This document shows, piece by piece, positions 11,329 to 22,800 of a stretch of 64,000 bases of DNA. The translations under genes were made by a program, and so were the position numbers. Numbering within the stretch: position 1 is the first letter of the stretch; the number at the start of each line of letters is the position of its first letter. Under the pieces are notes generated by a model, which was given only the letters and a program-made list of their open reading frames with translations, was not told where the DNA came from and searched no databases. Origin of the DNA: Odontesthes bonariensis (lineage: Eukaryota; Chordata; Actinopteri; Atheriniformes; Atherinopsidae); assembly GCF_027942865.1 (NCBI RefSeq), contig NC_134509.1:32228197-32292196 (forward strand), given 5' to 3'.

Positions 11329-14300
11329 CTGTAAGAGACCAACAGCATACAGTAATTAATTCAGTGTGATGTCATAGTTGTTTGAAGGCTACTAATGCAC
11401 ATATTAAGTGCCTTGATGTATATTTCAAATAGCCATTTACATTTCACCATTAAAATGTTAGAAATTATTCATGTCTAAAATATCCACAATGCACAGTGTA
11501 ATGTATAGTTCAAGCTACACTCACAGCTGATGTCTCATGATACTCCAAATCATGGCTCTGGGCCCATTCTTTGGCCATGGATGCCTGCACTTCCCTTCTA
11601 TCGGACAAGTCTAACTTGTTGCCCACCAGGACTCCTGGAAAGCACAAATGAACAACAATCTGTACACATCAGAATCACTGAAATGACCCTGCAGTTGTCA
11701 GGTGAATCAGTGGTTGACGTGGGGCTGAACGCAGGGAACTTCGTGGCACACTTTTGTGGCACAGTGTGGCAACAATCACCTCATCTTAAACACAAACAAG
11801 ACAAAGGTGGTGATTGCACATTATAAGAGAACTTTGGGATAAACCAAATGCTATTTCCATCCCGAGGGAAGAGGTGTTGGTGGTGGAGGGCAACAGATTC
11901 ATCTTGACAACAGACTGAGCTTTAGCTCCTTTAGTGTTAGCGTATTTTCAATAGGTCTGAAGTATAAAGTGCTAAAAGTCTACAATCTGTGTCTGTGTCC
12001 CAGAAAAAAGTCTGCATGTAAAATCCAAAATCCAGGACATGGATAGAAAATGGATGGCCAGGTTAAAGAAAGACTCTCAAATGTTTCTTACATCAGTTTC
12101 CATCCATCACTTGAAAACCTGTTTCGGATGGCCCATCACTGTTTAAAGCAGAAATTCAATCATTCCATTTTGATTAGCTTACAGCAGTACAGCACGATGC
12201 CAGAAAAATGTCCAAAATCACTCCAGTTTTATATGGAGGCACATGTGCCACCATCGTTTTATCTGAGTGTTTAAAGTAAATGTAGTATGTACTTAGGTCG
12301 CCAAATTTGACTGTGGAACAAAGGAAAGCAGGTGCCTACAGTACGTGCTCCCCTTTCTATTTACAATCCCATCGTGCAATGCTGCAGCAATACAAATGCA
12401 TAGAGTTGAGCTGAGACTCCAGCCTTTTCATGATGGATGCAAATTAAAGATGATAGCTGTATCCAACATCTAATTGTATTGCTTACTATAAAGGATTTGG
12501 TAACCTCCAGATTCTTCATGACTTTTATAATGGTCTTTTTATAAAAGCCCACATCTGATCCACAACTCTCCTGGGAATCAAGACTACTTCATCAATTTGC
12601 TACAAAAAAAACCCAAGATGCTTTGAGTGATACCGCTTTCTCGTAAGGACCCATTTAACTTTGAGTGAAGAATAATATCAATGAAGGGATGCGGTCAGAG
12701 TAGCACTTAAACTAAATGAAAAGAGACTGACTACGGCATTTCTCAGGAGTGACTTTCTGAGGGTGTGATGTCTTAACATTTGAACTTATACAGCATGATA
12801 CAACTCTAACTGATTTTGTGGGATGTGTAAAAAAAAAAAAAAAAGATCAACCTAATCAGATTTAGAGATGTTTCAGTCTTACGAAGCAAGATGGTACTTA
12901 TGTTTTTAACATTATTTGAGGAGTTTAAGATACAACACTTTCACAAAAGTTTGAAAGCAAAGAACTCTAATCTCATTATTCTCATTAATCTCATCTCATC
13001 ATTTTTAAGAGCACAGGAAATTATTTCTTGTGAGAAAAAGCTCAACTTCCTGTGATAGTTGCAAATGGAAATTGTCTCATTTTAACTACAATCAAAACAG
13101 TCCTTGTCAGTTCTTTTGTTTTTCATTAGTTCTATATACTAAACTAAAGGGATTTTTACCTGGAACATGGAGACCCTGGCAGTGTGCACGGACTCTCTCC
13201 ATCCAACGGCTGCAGTTGGCAAAAGACTGCTCACTGGTTAAGTCAAAAACCAGACACAGCAACGAAGGTTCACCCCACTATGGAAGGGTAGAGACGAGGG
13301 TGACAAGGAGGTGCAGGGAAGAGGTGGAGATAATGTCAGAGAAAGGGCTGGCATTACATCAGCTTTCTTCTTTTCACTTCGTCCCAAACAATAATCATAA
13401 TAATACTTGAGTAGCTCCTGTCTTTTTGGAGCTCTGTTTGATGAATTTTATAAATTTCATGAAAAGGGGATCAATTCGAGAAGAGCAGTCTGACCATTTT
13501 CTCACAGGCCTCCTGTAGCGCCTCCTTCCCTGCAGAGTCCAATATATAAAGCTCCTGGAAGGGAACGGCAAGAAGAAAAAGGGAAGGAAGAGATGTTATA
13601 CATGAAGATTTAGTCAAATTACATGGTTTCAAACTCTTTTCCTCTTTGGCAAAGACATTAATGTTTCTTCTACAATGCTGGTATATTGCTGTGTGAATAC
13701 AGATGAGAGACTAACAGCGTTAGATGTCTGGAAAACTTGTTCAACAGTGAGTGATGGTTTCCAATTCTCAGCATCCAACCTCCTGTGATTTAGATAACAC
13801 AAAGAAACTCAGAACCGTAGTTGGGTGCCTTAGAACTTTTTTCTGTAGACAAATTAACTTCCAGTGGTGCTTTAAAGTCTGAAAAGTCTTCAGAATTCTG
13901 TGTTAATACCATTTAAGATTTTCAGTCCTAAAAGTAGACAGTGAGCAAAGTGGATTAAGTGAGTTTAAACCAAAGGATGGATGGATTTCAGCATCTGGTG
14001 TCACCTCTTCAGCTGCAATAACCGCACTTCAACATTTCCAGTAACTGCAGATCAGTCCAGCAGATTTTAGCTCATTCCTTCGTACATAATGGCCTCACTT
14101 GTGGGATTTTAGTGGATTTCCTCACATGAACGTCTCATGTCAGGTCCTTGAACCAAATTTCACTTGGATTGAGGTCAAGACTTTGCCCAACAAAAGGTAC
14201 TCTAGTCTTTCATTAACCATCATTTGGTAGAAAAATGTGTTTGCTTCGGATCATTAGCTGGTTTTTCAATGCTGTTTTTTGAGGCACGTTTAGAAGATGT

Positions 14301-17300
14301 CAAGAAAAGAACATGAATGAAAAATGTTGAAAATGAAATAGACTCTCACGAATGCACACACACACACTAAAAAAATGTTATGTAAAATACTTTACGTCTT
14401 GCAACCTGGCAAAGAATAAAGTGATGAGATATTCTCAGAGTTAAAAGTAATTCTGGAAAAAGAGCTCTCACCATTTTCCTCTTTTGGATGTCCACTGCAG
14501 TGTTTATTTATTTCTCTATTGACTGGTTGGTACTTCTTCTAACATAATCACAGTCTCTTGCACTGTATCCTATACCGCCATCCTCTGGCAAAACTAAATA
14601 AAAATTTGTTTATTTACTGTAAAAGAATGAAAGAAAAAATGTCTAATTCCTCTTTTTGTGGGGGGGCTTTTCAAAAGATAGCTTCAGATTTGCTTGACTA
14701 GTGAATGTAAACCCGGCTATGGTCTTGCTGCGCGTCCCACCTTCTGTTGAGATTCATACGAGAGCAGTCTTGAGATTTTCTCACGGAATTTGCCTGGTGT
14801 GATTCACAATTCATTGTTGCAGCAACCAATGGAAAATTGACTGGATTTAGCCAAATGGATCACCATATTTTTAACAGGTGGCACAAGACTCTAATGCTTG
14901 AATGGATTTAATGTATTTTTAAGATCCTGTAGATGGGCATCAATGTTTTCTTTTGGAAAGTAATGTTTATTTCTTTGCAGCCCTTTCAGGAACACTACTA
15001 TTGTTCACTGTGGCCTTTATGTTAGTTAATGAAGATGGGACAATGGCTCACCACACTGTCACTGGTATCTGGGATGCTGACATACTTCATCAGCAGCTCC
15101 ACTCCTGCAGTCTGACAAAAAAAAAAAGAGAAAATGTATTAATTAAAAAGTAATTATGCCATGTAAAGCTTAAGAATCTACATGACATGCTTAGTTTGTG
15201 TCTATATGCCTTAATAAACAAACAGTCTGCCAGTCACATCAGGAGTGTGCCTGTCTGAGTGATTTAATTTCTTTCTCTTTTTTTTTTACAGTTTCAACTT
15301 TCTTTTCTTTGAGACGTAGAGTCAGGAAGTTGCCTCAGGACACAGTAAAACTGCCTGATGTGATTCATGGTGAATGTCAAAACAAAGACATCGCTGATTA
15401 GTGACTTGGCTTGGCTTGAATGCAGATTTACCATCCTGACGTTCAAATCTTTACTATTATGCTGTGTCTCCATTACTCTAAATCTTATTTCTCTTAATGG
15501 CTCAATGAAGTTAAATGCCTGAAGAGAAGACTTCCAACTCCAAGTTTAATAGTGCTGCGGTGGCAATCATTTAGACTTAGTGAGAGCCCTGACGTTTAAT
15601 GAAAACCTAGTTGCCGTCTGGCTATTGTCAGAATCTGGAAATTTTAACAGCATCATTTAAAATACTATTAAGAGCGCCTGTAAAACACCAGCATTGTTGA
15701 ACCAAATACTGGCATTTTCATGTAAATTACATTTTCACAAATGAATACACTGAAGAAGAGAAAAACATACAGGCAGTCGAGGGTAAGGATGTTATGGATA
15801 TAACTTTGGTCTCATCACAAATGCACTATAGGAGCCACAGGATCTAAACACGGCTTAAACGGACAGGAGAGATGGAAGCTGCCATTTCTCTCTATGAATT
15901 CTCTGGTTTGAGATCGGTGGTGAGTGACCTTGAGGAAGCAAGCCGTGGTTTCTTCAAATCAGCATCAAACTCTTATTTGATCTGATCTTGAAACCTTGCA
16001 GCTAACTGAGCATGTCTAATGAAAGAGATTAAAATCCTGGAAACACACACATACCTTTCACGCTCAGAGCCTCTGTGAAATACTAATGCACACACTTCAG
16101 ATAAACACTTACCTGATTTACACAAATTCACAGTTTCTAACAAGCACACAAAGTACACGTACACACAACAGAACAAGCTGCAGTCCCACTACAGAACGGT
16201 CTAATGAGCTGGTGTGATGCATAGTAAGCTTCTCACTGGAATGTCAATAAGGGTCTATTAGCAACAAATAAGCTTGGAATATTGCTAACAGGCAGTCTGA
16301 CATTTTCAAAGGAGGACGTGATCAGAATGGCTGACAGCCTCGGCTACCCTTCAAAATTAAAAGTTGAAGAACCTGAAGGATGACTTGAGGGTCTACACAA
16401 GGAGTAATTCCTCACAGTACTGGCTGCTTTTTCTTTTCTTTTTGACATCAATTCCATTCTCAATTCAATCTTTAGTGGAAGGCCTATATGAAATGTACAA
16501 TATAACATAAAGTACAATTAGAGAGAAAGCTATGGAGAAAAAAAGTAGGGCTCGTAGCTCTTTGGGACATGAGTATACTCAGCAGGTTTTATTTTAAACC
16601 CAAAGGTGGAAGCAAATCAGAAGCTCAGTGTCCAAATAGCAGAGGTTTCAACCTCCTAATCAGTCCAAAAAGATTTTAACATTTCATGTGCAGCTAGAAC
16701 AATTCCACACACGTGTCTTTGAGTCCATCCAGCTTATACACAGAGCCTCAAGTCTTGCTTTAAATGTGACATGCCTTTTCATCTTCCTGCTGGTTGTATG
16801 GACATTTTTTATTTATTTTTTTTACACAGCTTCATCTGTATTCTCTGCACATATTTCATTTTGTTGGATATTTTCATACAATCCATTAGACTTGTAAAAC
16901 TTTTTCTAGAATTCATCAAGCAAACATAAAAGTGCACTGCTAACTAAAAATGCAACCTCTTTCTATCTTGTGAATGCTCTCCTGGTCCAACATGAAAAGA
17001 CATACAGGATCACAAGCGTGTGTATAAGCCTACAGTATGCTGTCCTGAAAATAACTCTGTTGTGTTTCTGCACTGTTGTGTTATACTGTTTGTGTTTGTG
17101 TGCGTTTGCTTGTTAAGTACCTGTTCTTGTGGCTCTCCAGAATACTACAGTATTAATTATCGACCTTCCTGTCACCTCAGAACCCCAATACTGCTGACGC
17201 AGTAAGAGCTTAACACGCACACTTGGCTTTTGTAGGGTGTTTTTCACCTTTTCTATACCTTAACAATCCACGAGGCTTAGAGGTTAACTATGAAAATAGG

Positions 17301-18624
17301 CGGATCTTTCAAAAGAAACTAAAGTTTGCAAATGGTTTTATTACGTATTCCCACTCTCAAGTCAACACATACACTGTACCTGCATTTGCTTGCAGTGCAG
17401 AGGATGCACTTAATCGAAACTAAGCCCTCTGAGCATTGACAGAGGGAAACTGTGATGAGCAATGACATCAATATATTACAGAGTCAGGTTAATGACACGG
17501 TTCCCTCCCTCTTGTACATAGGCATAAATAATGCAGATTACCCATTTCTGTATCAGCATTAACTGGTAGTTCATGCTGTTCTGCATTTCAGTTACAACCG
17601 TTGTAGAATTAAAAGATCCAAGCAGGTCTTTAAAAAGCTTGCAAGAAGCGGCTCTATCACTGACCATTATCATTCTTCACTTTTTGCAACCAATGTGTAA
17701 TTATATCTTGAGTCAGGATTGAAAAATGGACTATAAAATAAATACTGCAACATGTTATAGCACAGAGATCAGGCTGTCCCAAATGTAGTGTGGTCTATTC
17801 TGGGGTGGACCCATTTCAAAGCCTTTCTTACCCTATATGGATTCAAAAAGATACACCCGTGACTAGTAATATAGCACAGCCCAATCCCTTCATCCTTCAA
17901 CAAACTGTTTTTAACAACCAGTTTATCTGTTTGATATTGTCATGCAAAAATAATACATTGGGTTAATATGCATGTTCAAATGAATACGCCTCGCGCAAGC
18001 CAGTATATTTGGAGCAAAAAGCCTTTGCTCTGGGTTAGCTGACAGCATGACACCGTCAACCTTTTGCTGATAGTGTATTAATGCTCTCACCATACTATAG
18101 TTCTTCTGGAAGAGATTTCCATCTCTGTAGAACACATGAGAGAGGGAACTTTTCCCAACCGCAGCATCCCCTACACACACATACACAGGGACAAAAACAC
18201 AAGAACAATTTCCTCATTTGACACTTTACATTGGTGTTTGTAAGTTTTTGTGGGTATTAAGTTTGAATTAATTTGAGATTCAAGTATTCTTTCTAAACTG
18301 CTCATACTTAACAGAGCGAGGATGATATGTTATTATCGAGTTCCCTGACAGACTATACATTACAGGATTTTTTGTTGTGGGGGAGAGCCAACTGAGATGG
18401 CATCCTAAACATACATAAATATCTTTATATACATAGAGAATTAAAAAGTGTTAGACATGTGTGCACCCATGGTCTTTTAACGCTTAAGTTGAAGTGAACA
18501 ATGAGGCGGGTTTTCAAGGAGACATATTAGCATTAGCTTTCGTGCCGTAAACCTTGAACAGCAGAACGACCTAAATCTACAAAATCTTACCAAAAAGTAG
18601 ACACCTTGCCCTCAGCTTCACCAT
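11224..18624 (-). CDS. ift27: Intraflagellar transport protein 27 (RabL4 small GTPase), complete, seven coding exons
   Basis: IFT27 is a Rab-like GTPase that pairs with IFT25 in the IFT-B complex and is needed for exit of BBSome cargo and Hedgehog components from cilia. The seven exons join in phase to 188 codons, close to my recollection of the human protein (186 aa). The start is MVKLRARCLLFG. The P-loop is GDAAVGKSS, split over exons 1 and 2. Switch II is DSAGKE, where Ras-type GTPases have DTAGQE, so the catalytic Gln is absent, as known for IFT27. The guanine-specificity motif NKLD lies in exon 6 and ETSA in the same exon. The protein ends NLSPG with no C-terminal Cys, so it is probably not prenylated. 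All junctions are GT-AG. The gene converges on cacng2 and is head-to-head with syngr1. Confidence 0.95.
11525..11634 (-). CDS. ift27: ift27 coding exon 6
   Basis: Acceptor CTTTCCAG. Encodes GVLVGNKLDLSDRREVQ with the NKxD guanine-binding motif, then EWAQSHDLEYHETSA. Donor GTGAGT. Confidence 0.94.
11725..11930 (+). mobile_element. LINE relic (CR1/L2-group reverse transcriptase piece) in ift27 intron 5
   Basis: A plus-strand frame reads W-C-G-N-N-H-L-I-L-N-T-N-K-T-K-V-V-I, and after breaks a stretch that fits EEVLVVE and LDNRLS. This is the region after the catalytic motif in CR1/L2/Rex1-type reverse transcriptases. At least one stop and a frame change interrupt it. It is antisense to ift27. 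Confidence 0.6.
11935..13159. other. ift27: Rest of ift27 intron 5
   Basis: AT-rich intronic sequence with a 16-base A run (12829-12844). I see no further feature. Confidence 0.5.
13160..13277 (-). CDS. ift27: ift27 coding exon 5
   Basis: Acceptor TTCCATAG. Begins WGEPSLLCLVFDLTSEQSF and ends at the Gly of GLHVPG, one base into the codon. Contains the CLVFDLT strand and the CSRWMERVR helix. Donor GTAAAA. Confidence 0.93.
13495..13554 (-). CDS. ift27: ift27 coding exon 4
   Basis: Acceptor CTTCCAG. Encodes ELYILDSAGKEALQEACEKM with the switch II motif DSAGKE. The donor is GTCAGA, weaker than the others but the only one that keeps the frame into exon 5. Confidence 0.88.
13985..14285 (-). pseudogene. 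Tc1/mariner transposase relic in ift27 intron 3
   Basis: On the minus strand the sequence still shows the order of a Tc1-type transposase C-terminal half: AATGATCCGAAGCA (NDPKQ, the second catalytic Asp region), then TCTACCAAATGATGG (STK-W-like), CTTGACCTCAATCCAAGTGAA (the DLNPIE-like third catalytic region, the codon before the Glu altered), and a tail with GTTATTGCAGCTGAAGAGGTGACACC. Several stops and frame changes make it non-functional. No terminal inverted repeats were found nearby. It shares the strand of ift27 but lies wholly within the intron. Confidence 0.7.
14290..15051. other. ift27: Rest of ift27 intron 3
   Basis: Intronic sequence with a short CA run near 14357 and no recognisable coding or RNA element. 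Confidence 0.5.
15052..15111 (-). CDS. ift27: ift27 coding exon 3
   Basis: Sixty bases after acceptor TTTGTCAG. Encodes TAGVELLMKYVSIPDTSDSV, matching the strand between switch I and switch II in IFT27. Donor GTGAGC. The exon is a clean 20 codons and too short to be found by length alone. Confidence 0.9.
15112..18090. other. ift27: ift27 intron 2
   Basis: A 3 kb intron. It has T runs (15281-15289, 16808-16820) and scattered short open frames with no resemblance to known proteins. I see no repeat or RNA gene here. Confidence 0.5.
18091..18170 (-). CDS. ift27: ift27 coding exon 2
   Basis: Acceptor GTGTGTAG, donor GTGAGA. Encodes most of the P-loop (GDAAVGKSS) and on to FQKNYSM, where the switch I region begins. 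Starts in phase 1, ends on a codon boundary. Confidence 0.95.
18171..18590. other. ift27: ift27 intron 1
   Basis: A 420-base intron separating the start exon from the P-loop exon. Nothing else is recognised. Confidence 0.6.
18591..18624 (-). CDS. ift27: ift27 coding exon 1
   Basis: Encodes the start MVKLRARCLLF plus one base of the next Gly codon, then donor GTAAGA. The start ATG has G at -3 and G at +4. An upstream ATG five bases earlier (18629) opens a three-codon frame that overlaps it. Confidence 0.9.
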
Positions 18625-18760
18625 TGCATCGGGTACCGCTGAGGCGCTTTGAGTAATTTCATATGTTTCACTTGTGAAACTGAATAAGCTATCTGTTTTT
18701 AGCCTCTTTAACGCTCATCTTGATATTCTTCCCTTCCACTCGGCAACTTGGACACAACTA

Positions 18761-18773
18761 GTCTCCTAGCAAC
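18761..18773. promoter_or_regulatory. X-box-like RFX site
   Basis: GTCTCCTAGCAAC: the second half AGCAAC fits the RFX half-site RGYAAC exactly, and the first half GTCTCC fits GTNRCC with one mismatch, with a one-base spacer. It lies 137 bases upstream of the ift27 ATG. RFX factors drive ciliary genes through such sites. Confidence 0.5.
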
Positions 18774-18789
18774 CAGCCATAGGAGTCTC

Positions 18790-18838
18790 ATTGGTCCACC
18801 AAGCGATTACGTTGACGCGTAGATTGTGCTCTCATTGG
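18790..18838 (-). promoter_or_regulatory. ift27: Pair of CCAAT boxes
   Basis: ATTGG occurs at 18790-18794 and 18834-18838, that is CCAAT on the minus strand in the direction of ift27, about 165 and 210 bases upstream of its start. Both have the CTCATTGG context. Likely NF-Y sites. Confidence 0.45.
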
Positions 18839-18870
18839 CTGTCAGTGATAACGTAAAGACTGTTAAAGGG

Positions 18871-19746
18871 TAATTTTTCCCTTGAAGAGGTCTGTCAGGC
18901 AAAGTTTTCTTAAACTGTCAACAACCAAACTCATCTCTGATAACCCATATCTGATAGTATCTGCTAAAATGACTGACATTGCTATTAGCACTTTCCAAAC
19001 TAAGAAGAAAGTGTTAAGTAGGCCTATTAGAGCTTTCTGAAAGTGAACATGCCTGAAGCCAAGAAGAATTCGTGGATATAAGCAAAGTGTGACCACTAGA
19101 GGACAGAAATGATAACATCAATAATTATAACACAAGTTGTATACATTTTGTATACTTTATGTTTTCTAATTCAAAATTAGATTGTTGCAGTGTTTCAGGT
19201 ATGTATAATAAGCCTCTTTTTCGGTTCTAAGAGGACAGACGCACCTCAAGACAATTTGAAAGCTTGTGACTCCCTGAGATCCCAGGAGCACATGCGCGTG
19301 CGCCATAAACAGTACCGCGTGCTCGTAGTGTTTTTTTTTTTTTTTTTTTTATATTATTTGTTTGGTTTGTTTTAAGGGGGTAAGCTTCCATAGTTGCGAT
19401 GCAGTGATCTCAGTCCGAGGCGTGACATCGGGGGCGCGTTCACGTGGTCGCCACCGGCCACTGCTGCGCTGACAGGGAGAAAAAGCATCACCAAAACACA
19501 GGCATCCAGCTTTCTCTGTCCAAAAACTGAAGAGATATCAGGGAATTTAGAGGTTAAATTCAATGCAAGAAGACTAGGGCAGGACATCCTTCAGTGCCGA
19601 GACAACTGGCGAGAGCACTGGCAGGAGCACAAACGGGGATTTTCTGTGTCGGTTGCACGGTGCTCCACACACCCTTGCGTTTTTGAACCAGCCGTGGGGA
19701 AGGAGAGGGGGAACTAAGAGGCGGCTGTCCACAGAGCAGCAGGACA
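18871..19746 (+). promoter_or_regulatory. syngr1: Region between ift27 promoter and syngr1 start, with syngr1 promoter/5' UTR
   Basis: Includes a 21-base T run near 19330-19350 and a locally GC-richer stretch with CpG words from about 19390 to 19746 (GGGGGCGCG at 19430, CACGTGG at 19441). This is the likely promoter and 5' UTR of syngr1. No transcription start can be fixed by eye. Confidence 0.4.
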
Positions 19747-19848
19747 ATGGAGGGAATGCAGGCATACGGAGCCGGTAAAGCCGGAGGAGCCTTCGACCCT
19801 GTCACCTTCTTCCGGCAGCCTCAGACCGTTCTCCGCATAGTGTCTTGG
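19747..19848 (+). CDS. syngr1: syngr1 coding exon 1
   Basis: Thirty-four codons from the ATG to VSW, then donor GTAAGC. Contains the cytosolic N-terminus and the start of the first membrane segment. Confidence 0.94.
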
Positions 19849-22800
19849 GTAAGCCGCCGCTACATAAGAGGGCAGAAATAATAATAAAAAACAACAACGT
19901 TTGTTTGATGTGGCTGCATTGAGGGTCAGTGATTTCCAATCAGAAACAATTAGTTTACTTGTGTAGGCCTGTATCGTATAGTCGAGGCTTCACTTAACCA
20001 CCATTTTTTTTTTTATTGGTAAATCTAAAAGGAGCGTCATAACTAGATAGACAATAAACGATTCTATTGAGACAGCAGTGAGACATAATCAAATAGTTTC
20101 TAGTATCTAGTGTAATTTGTCTTCATTATCAGTGTTTTAAATGATCCCCTACTGTATTGTAATGATACCATAGGCTTGTTGATGGTGCTGAATTGCTGTG
20201 TATTTTATTCACCAAATCATAATGAACACAGTGAGAACGAGAAGGCACACTTTTAAGATTTGATAACGAATCTTTTTTTTTTCTTAGGAAGTGCCTACTC
20301 TTCAGTCCACTGAGGTCAGACTAAAGACCAGGGATAGCAAGAGTTGGGGAACTTTTGAGAGGCATATTAAACAGATGGCAACAAGTCTCCAAAGTCTTTA
20401 AAACTCAAAGGAGTCATTTCAGTCCCAGTTTGTAGATGACGCTCGATAGAAAGAGGATACCAGTTTGTTGTGGAAAGATCTTCCAGTCATGCCTTTATGC
20501 TGATGTGTATTTTGAGGGGGAAAAAAGAACAGTTGATGGATTTTAGATCAATGTCTTTTAGTTATAGATGAGTTTTGTTTGGCCTTCAAGGATTGATAGA
20601 CATGGTCCTATTTCTGTCCTTTGTGACTAGAGCTTCATGTGACTGAGAGTAAATTGAACTTTTGCATAATGCATGAAATGGGATTCAAAACTTTGCGAAA
20701 GAAGTGTGAACGTTTGCTGCATGTTAACCCCCTTAGCCCTGGATAACATGTGAGGGCAAGTCATGTGGTTATTCAGCGGACCATGAAATTATCAGATGTG
20801 ATTTCTCAGTCATGAGATGAGGTATTTAGGTTGAAAAAAAGTACGCTGAAAAACAGTTATTGTACTTATCGGTGAAGCATCTTGTTTGTCACTTAGTTTT
20901 TTAAAAAATGTCTTTTAGCAAGACAGAACATGGAACTTGCATCTTTCGTTCCCAAAGTCAGCGTAAAATAGCCTATGATAAAAGCAATGGATTCAGTTGT
21001 AAACGAGACAGCTGTGACTTTTAAAATCTGCATTTGAAAGCTTAAAACGACTTAATATAGACAAGTTTAGCTTCCAATCATCACCATAACAACTTAAGTG
21101 AGCTGCAGAAGTTATTCTGCCACATGTTGTTTTGCGATTTGTCACACAGTAACAGCAGAGCAGCTCTGTGTTTGCCACTTCTTAAAAGTCCAAACTCACT
21201 TCCTGCCACGCTGTGACATCTCTCGATCAGCTGATCAAAGACCATGGAAAGGTGAAATCATTCCAGCTTCTTGGAAAAACTAAATAGATACAGGGTTTTA
21301 TTTTTTTTTTCCAAGTGAATGAGGGATCATGTCAAGTCATCACAACCTCAGTACTGATCCAAGTAATGGTGACGTAATTACTGTAATGAAGACTTATTTT
21401 CAGCTGCAATCATAATTATGTTGAATTAGTTCGGTTTAATTAGTTTATTAGTCTGAAAAAGTGTTTGAAATCAATGACTGTAGCTATAAAAATACAGTGG
21501 AAAAGTGTTTTCACATACAGGTGATAAAGTTCAAGATGACATGTCCAGATTTTTTTTGTCATGCAGACAAATAGTCCAAATTTGAAAAAAGGCTAAATCA
21601 GCAAATATTAGTTAATTATGTTTGATAAATAAATGATCATAAAAACTGTTGTTTATTTCTTTCGAATTGACGTCTTATTTCTGTACTAATGATTATGGTC
21701 TGGGATTGGCTGGTGGACTAAGCCTGGCTGTACCCCGGCTCTGGCCCTATGCTCACAGCTCTGAGTTGGATAAAGTGGGTATAGAAAATGGATGAGTTGA
21801 TGGAATAATAATGATTTTTTTTTTTTAACTTTAAGGGTTTGATTGAATGTTTTATTCCACATCAGACTTATAAAAAGGTATAAAGTGTATTCATGACTCG
21901 TCATCAAGGTGTCTCCAGAGCAACAACATGTCTCCATAGTAACAGCCAGAAGCTGAGTTGGGATGTTTTGTGTGATGGTGTTAATACTCAGCAGGTGTGT
22001 GTGTGGGGGAGGAAACTATCTGCACTTAAAACATTTGTGGATGGAGGATGTCAAGCAGTTTATGAATGGTAGTCCTGGGTTCTGTATGTCCCGCTTCTTC
22101 TGACATGTGAGGGCGGACTGTGGAGGTGATAATTAGTTTGAGTATGATTTAGCCTCAGGGAGTCAGCCCTGCATGTATGTGATGATGGATGGTGGAGAAG
22201 AACAGTGAACAACGCGACAGATGGAGGGGTTTAAATGAAGAAATTAGGATAAGGGAAATCATCTATTGAATTAACATACCATCCTTAAAGGGGCCATCTT
22301 AACCCCCTTTTCAAGTTGCTGTATCACTCGTAATATAAACCCACTATATCATGACTTTTCCTAAAATGGCCCCCTCGAGAATTATGTCTGTGATACCAAA
22401 TAAGAGAATGCCGGCCATCTCTACCTTGATCCGAGGAGAGGGTCAATTTTACCCCCATAGAAAACAATATAACAATTTTGCAATCAGCCTTTGAGCCACA
22501 GCAAGGCAACTGTGTTGTGGCTAGTTTTCTACAAACTATTTGGATATCGCAATAAAGAAGACGTGGGTACTCTACTGGAGCTGCACTGTTCACAGAATCA
22601 CCCGATGTTCGTTCATTCCTGAGCTCTGTGTACAGTTGCACAGTGAGTATGTCCCCAGCCCAACAACGGCACTGAATGCACCCAAGCTTTTAAGTATTTG
22701 ACATTTTCAATCAGAAATATGAGGCTGAAGTAATCATATTGTTTACCAATTGTCCCAAGTTGCTGAATCTAGTCTTAGTCTACCGTACTTATAATTTACA

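Larger units (their letters stand above)
18625..18870 (-). promoter_or_regulatory. ift27: Putative ift27 promoter
   Basis: The 250 bases upstream of the ift27 start hold an X-box-like site (18761-18773) and two inverted CCAAT boxes 44 bases apart (18790-18794 and 18834-18838), with a TTGACGCG element between them. There is no TATA box at a fitting distance. CCAAT plus X-box is a common arrangement for ciliary genes. The role is inferred from motifs only. Confidence 0.5.

Noticed and set aside
22324..22641. 105-codon minus-strand frame and a possible repeat with GGGGCCATCTTAACCCC
   Set aside because: No known protein pattern. The flanking GGGGCCAT words hint at a repeat, but no matching termini were found.
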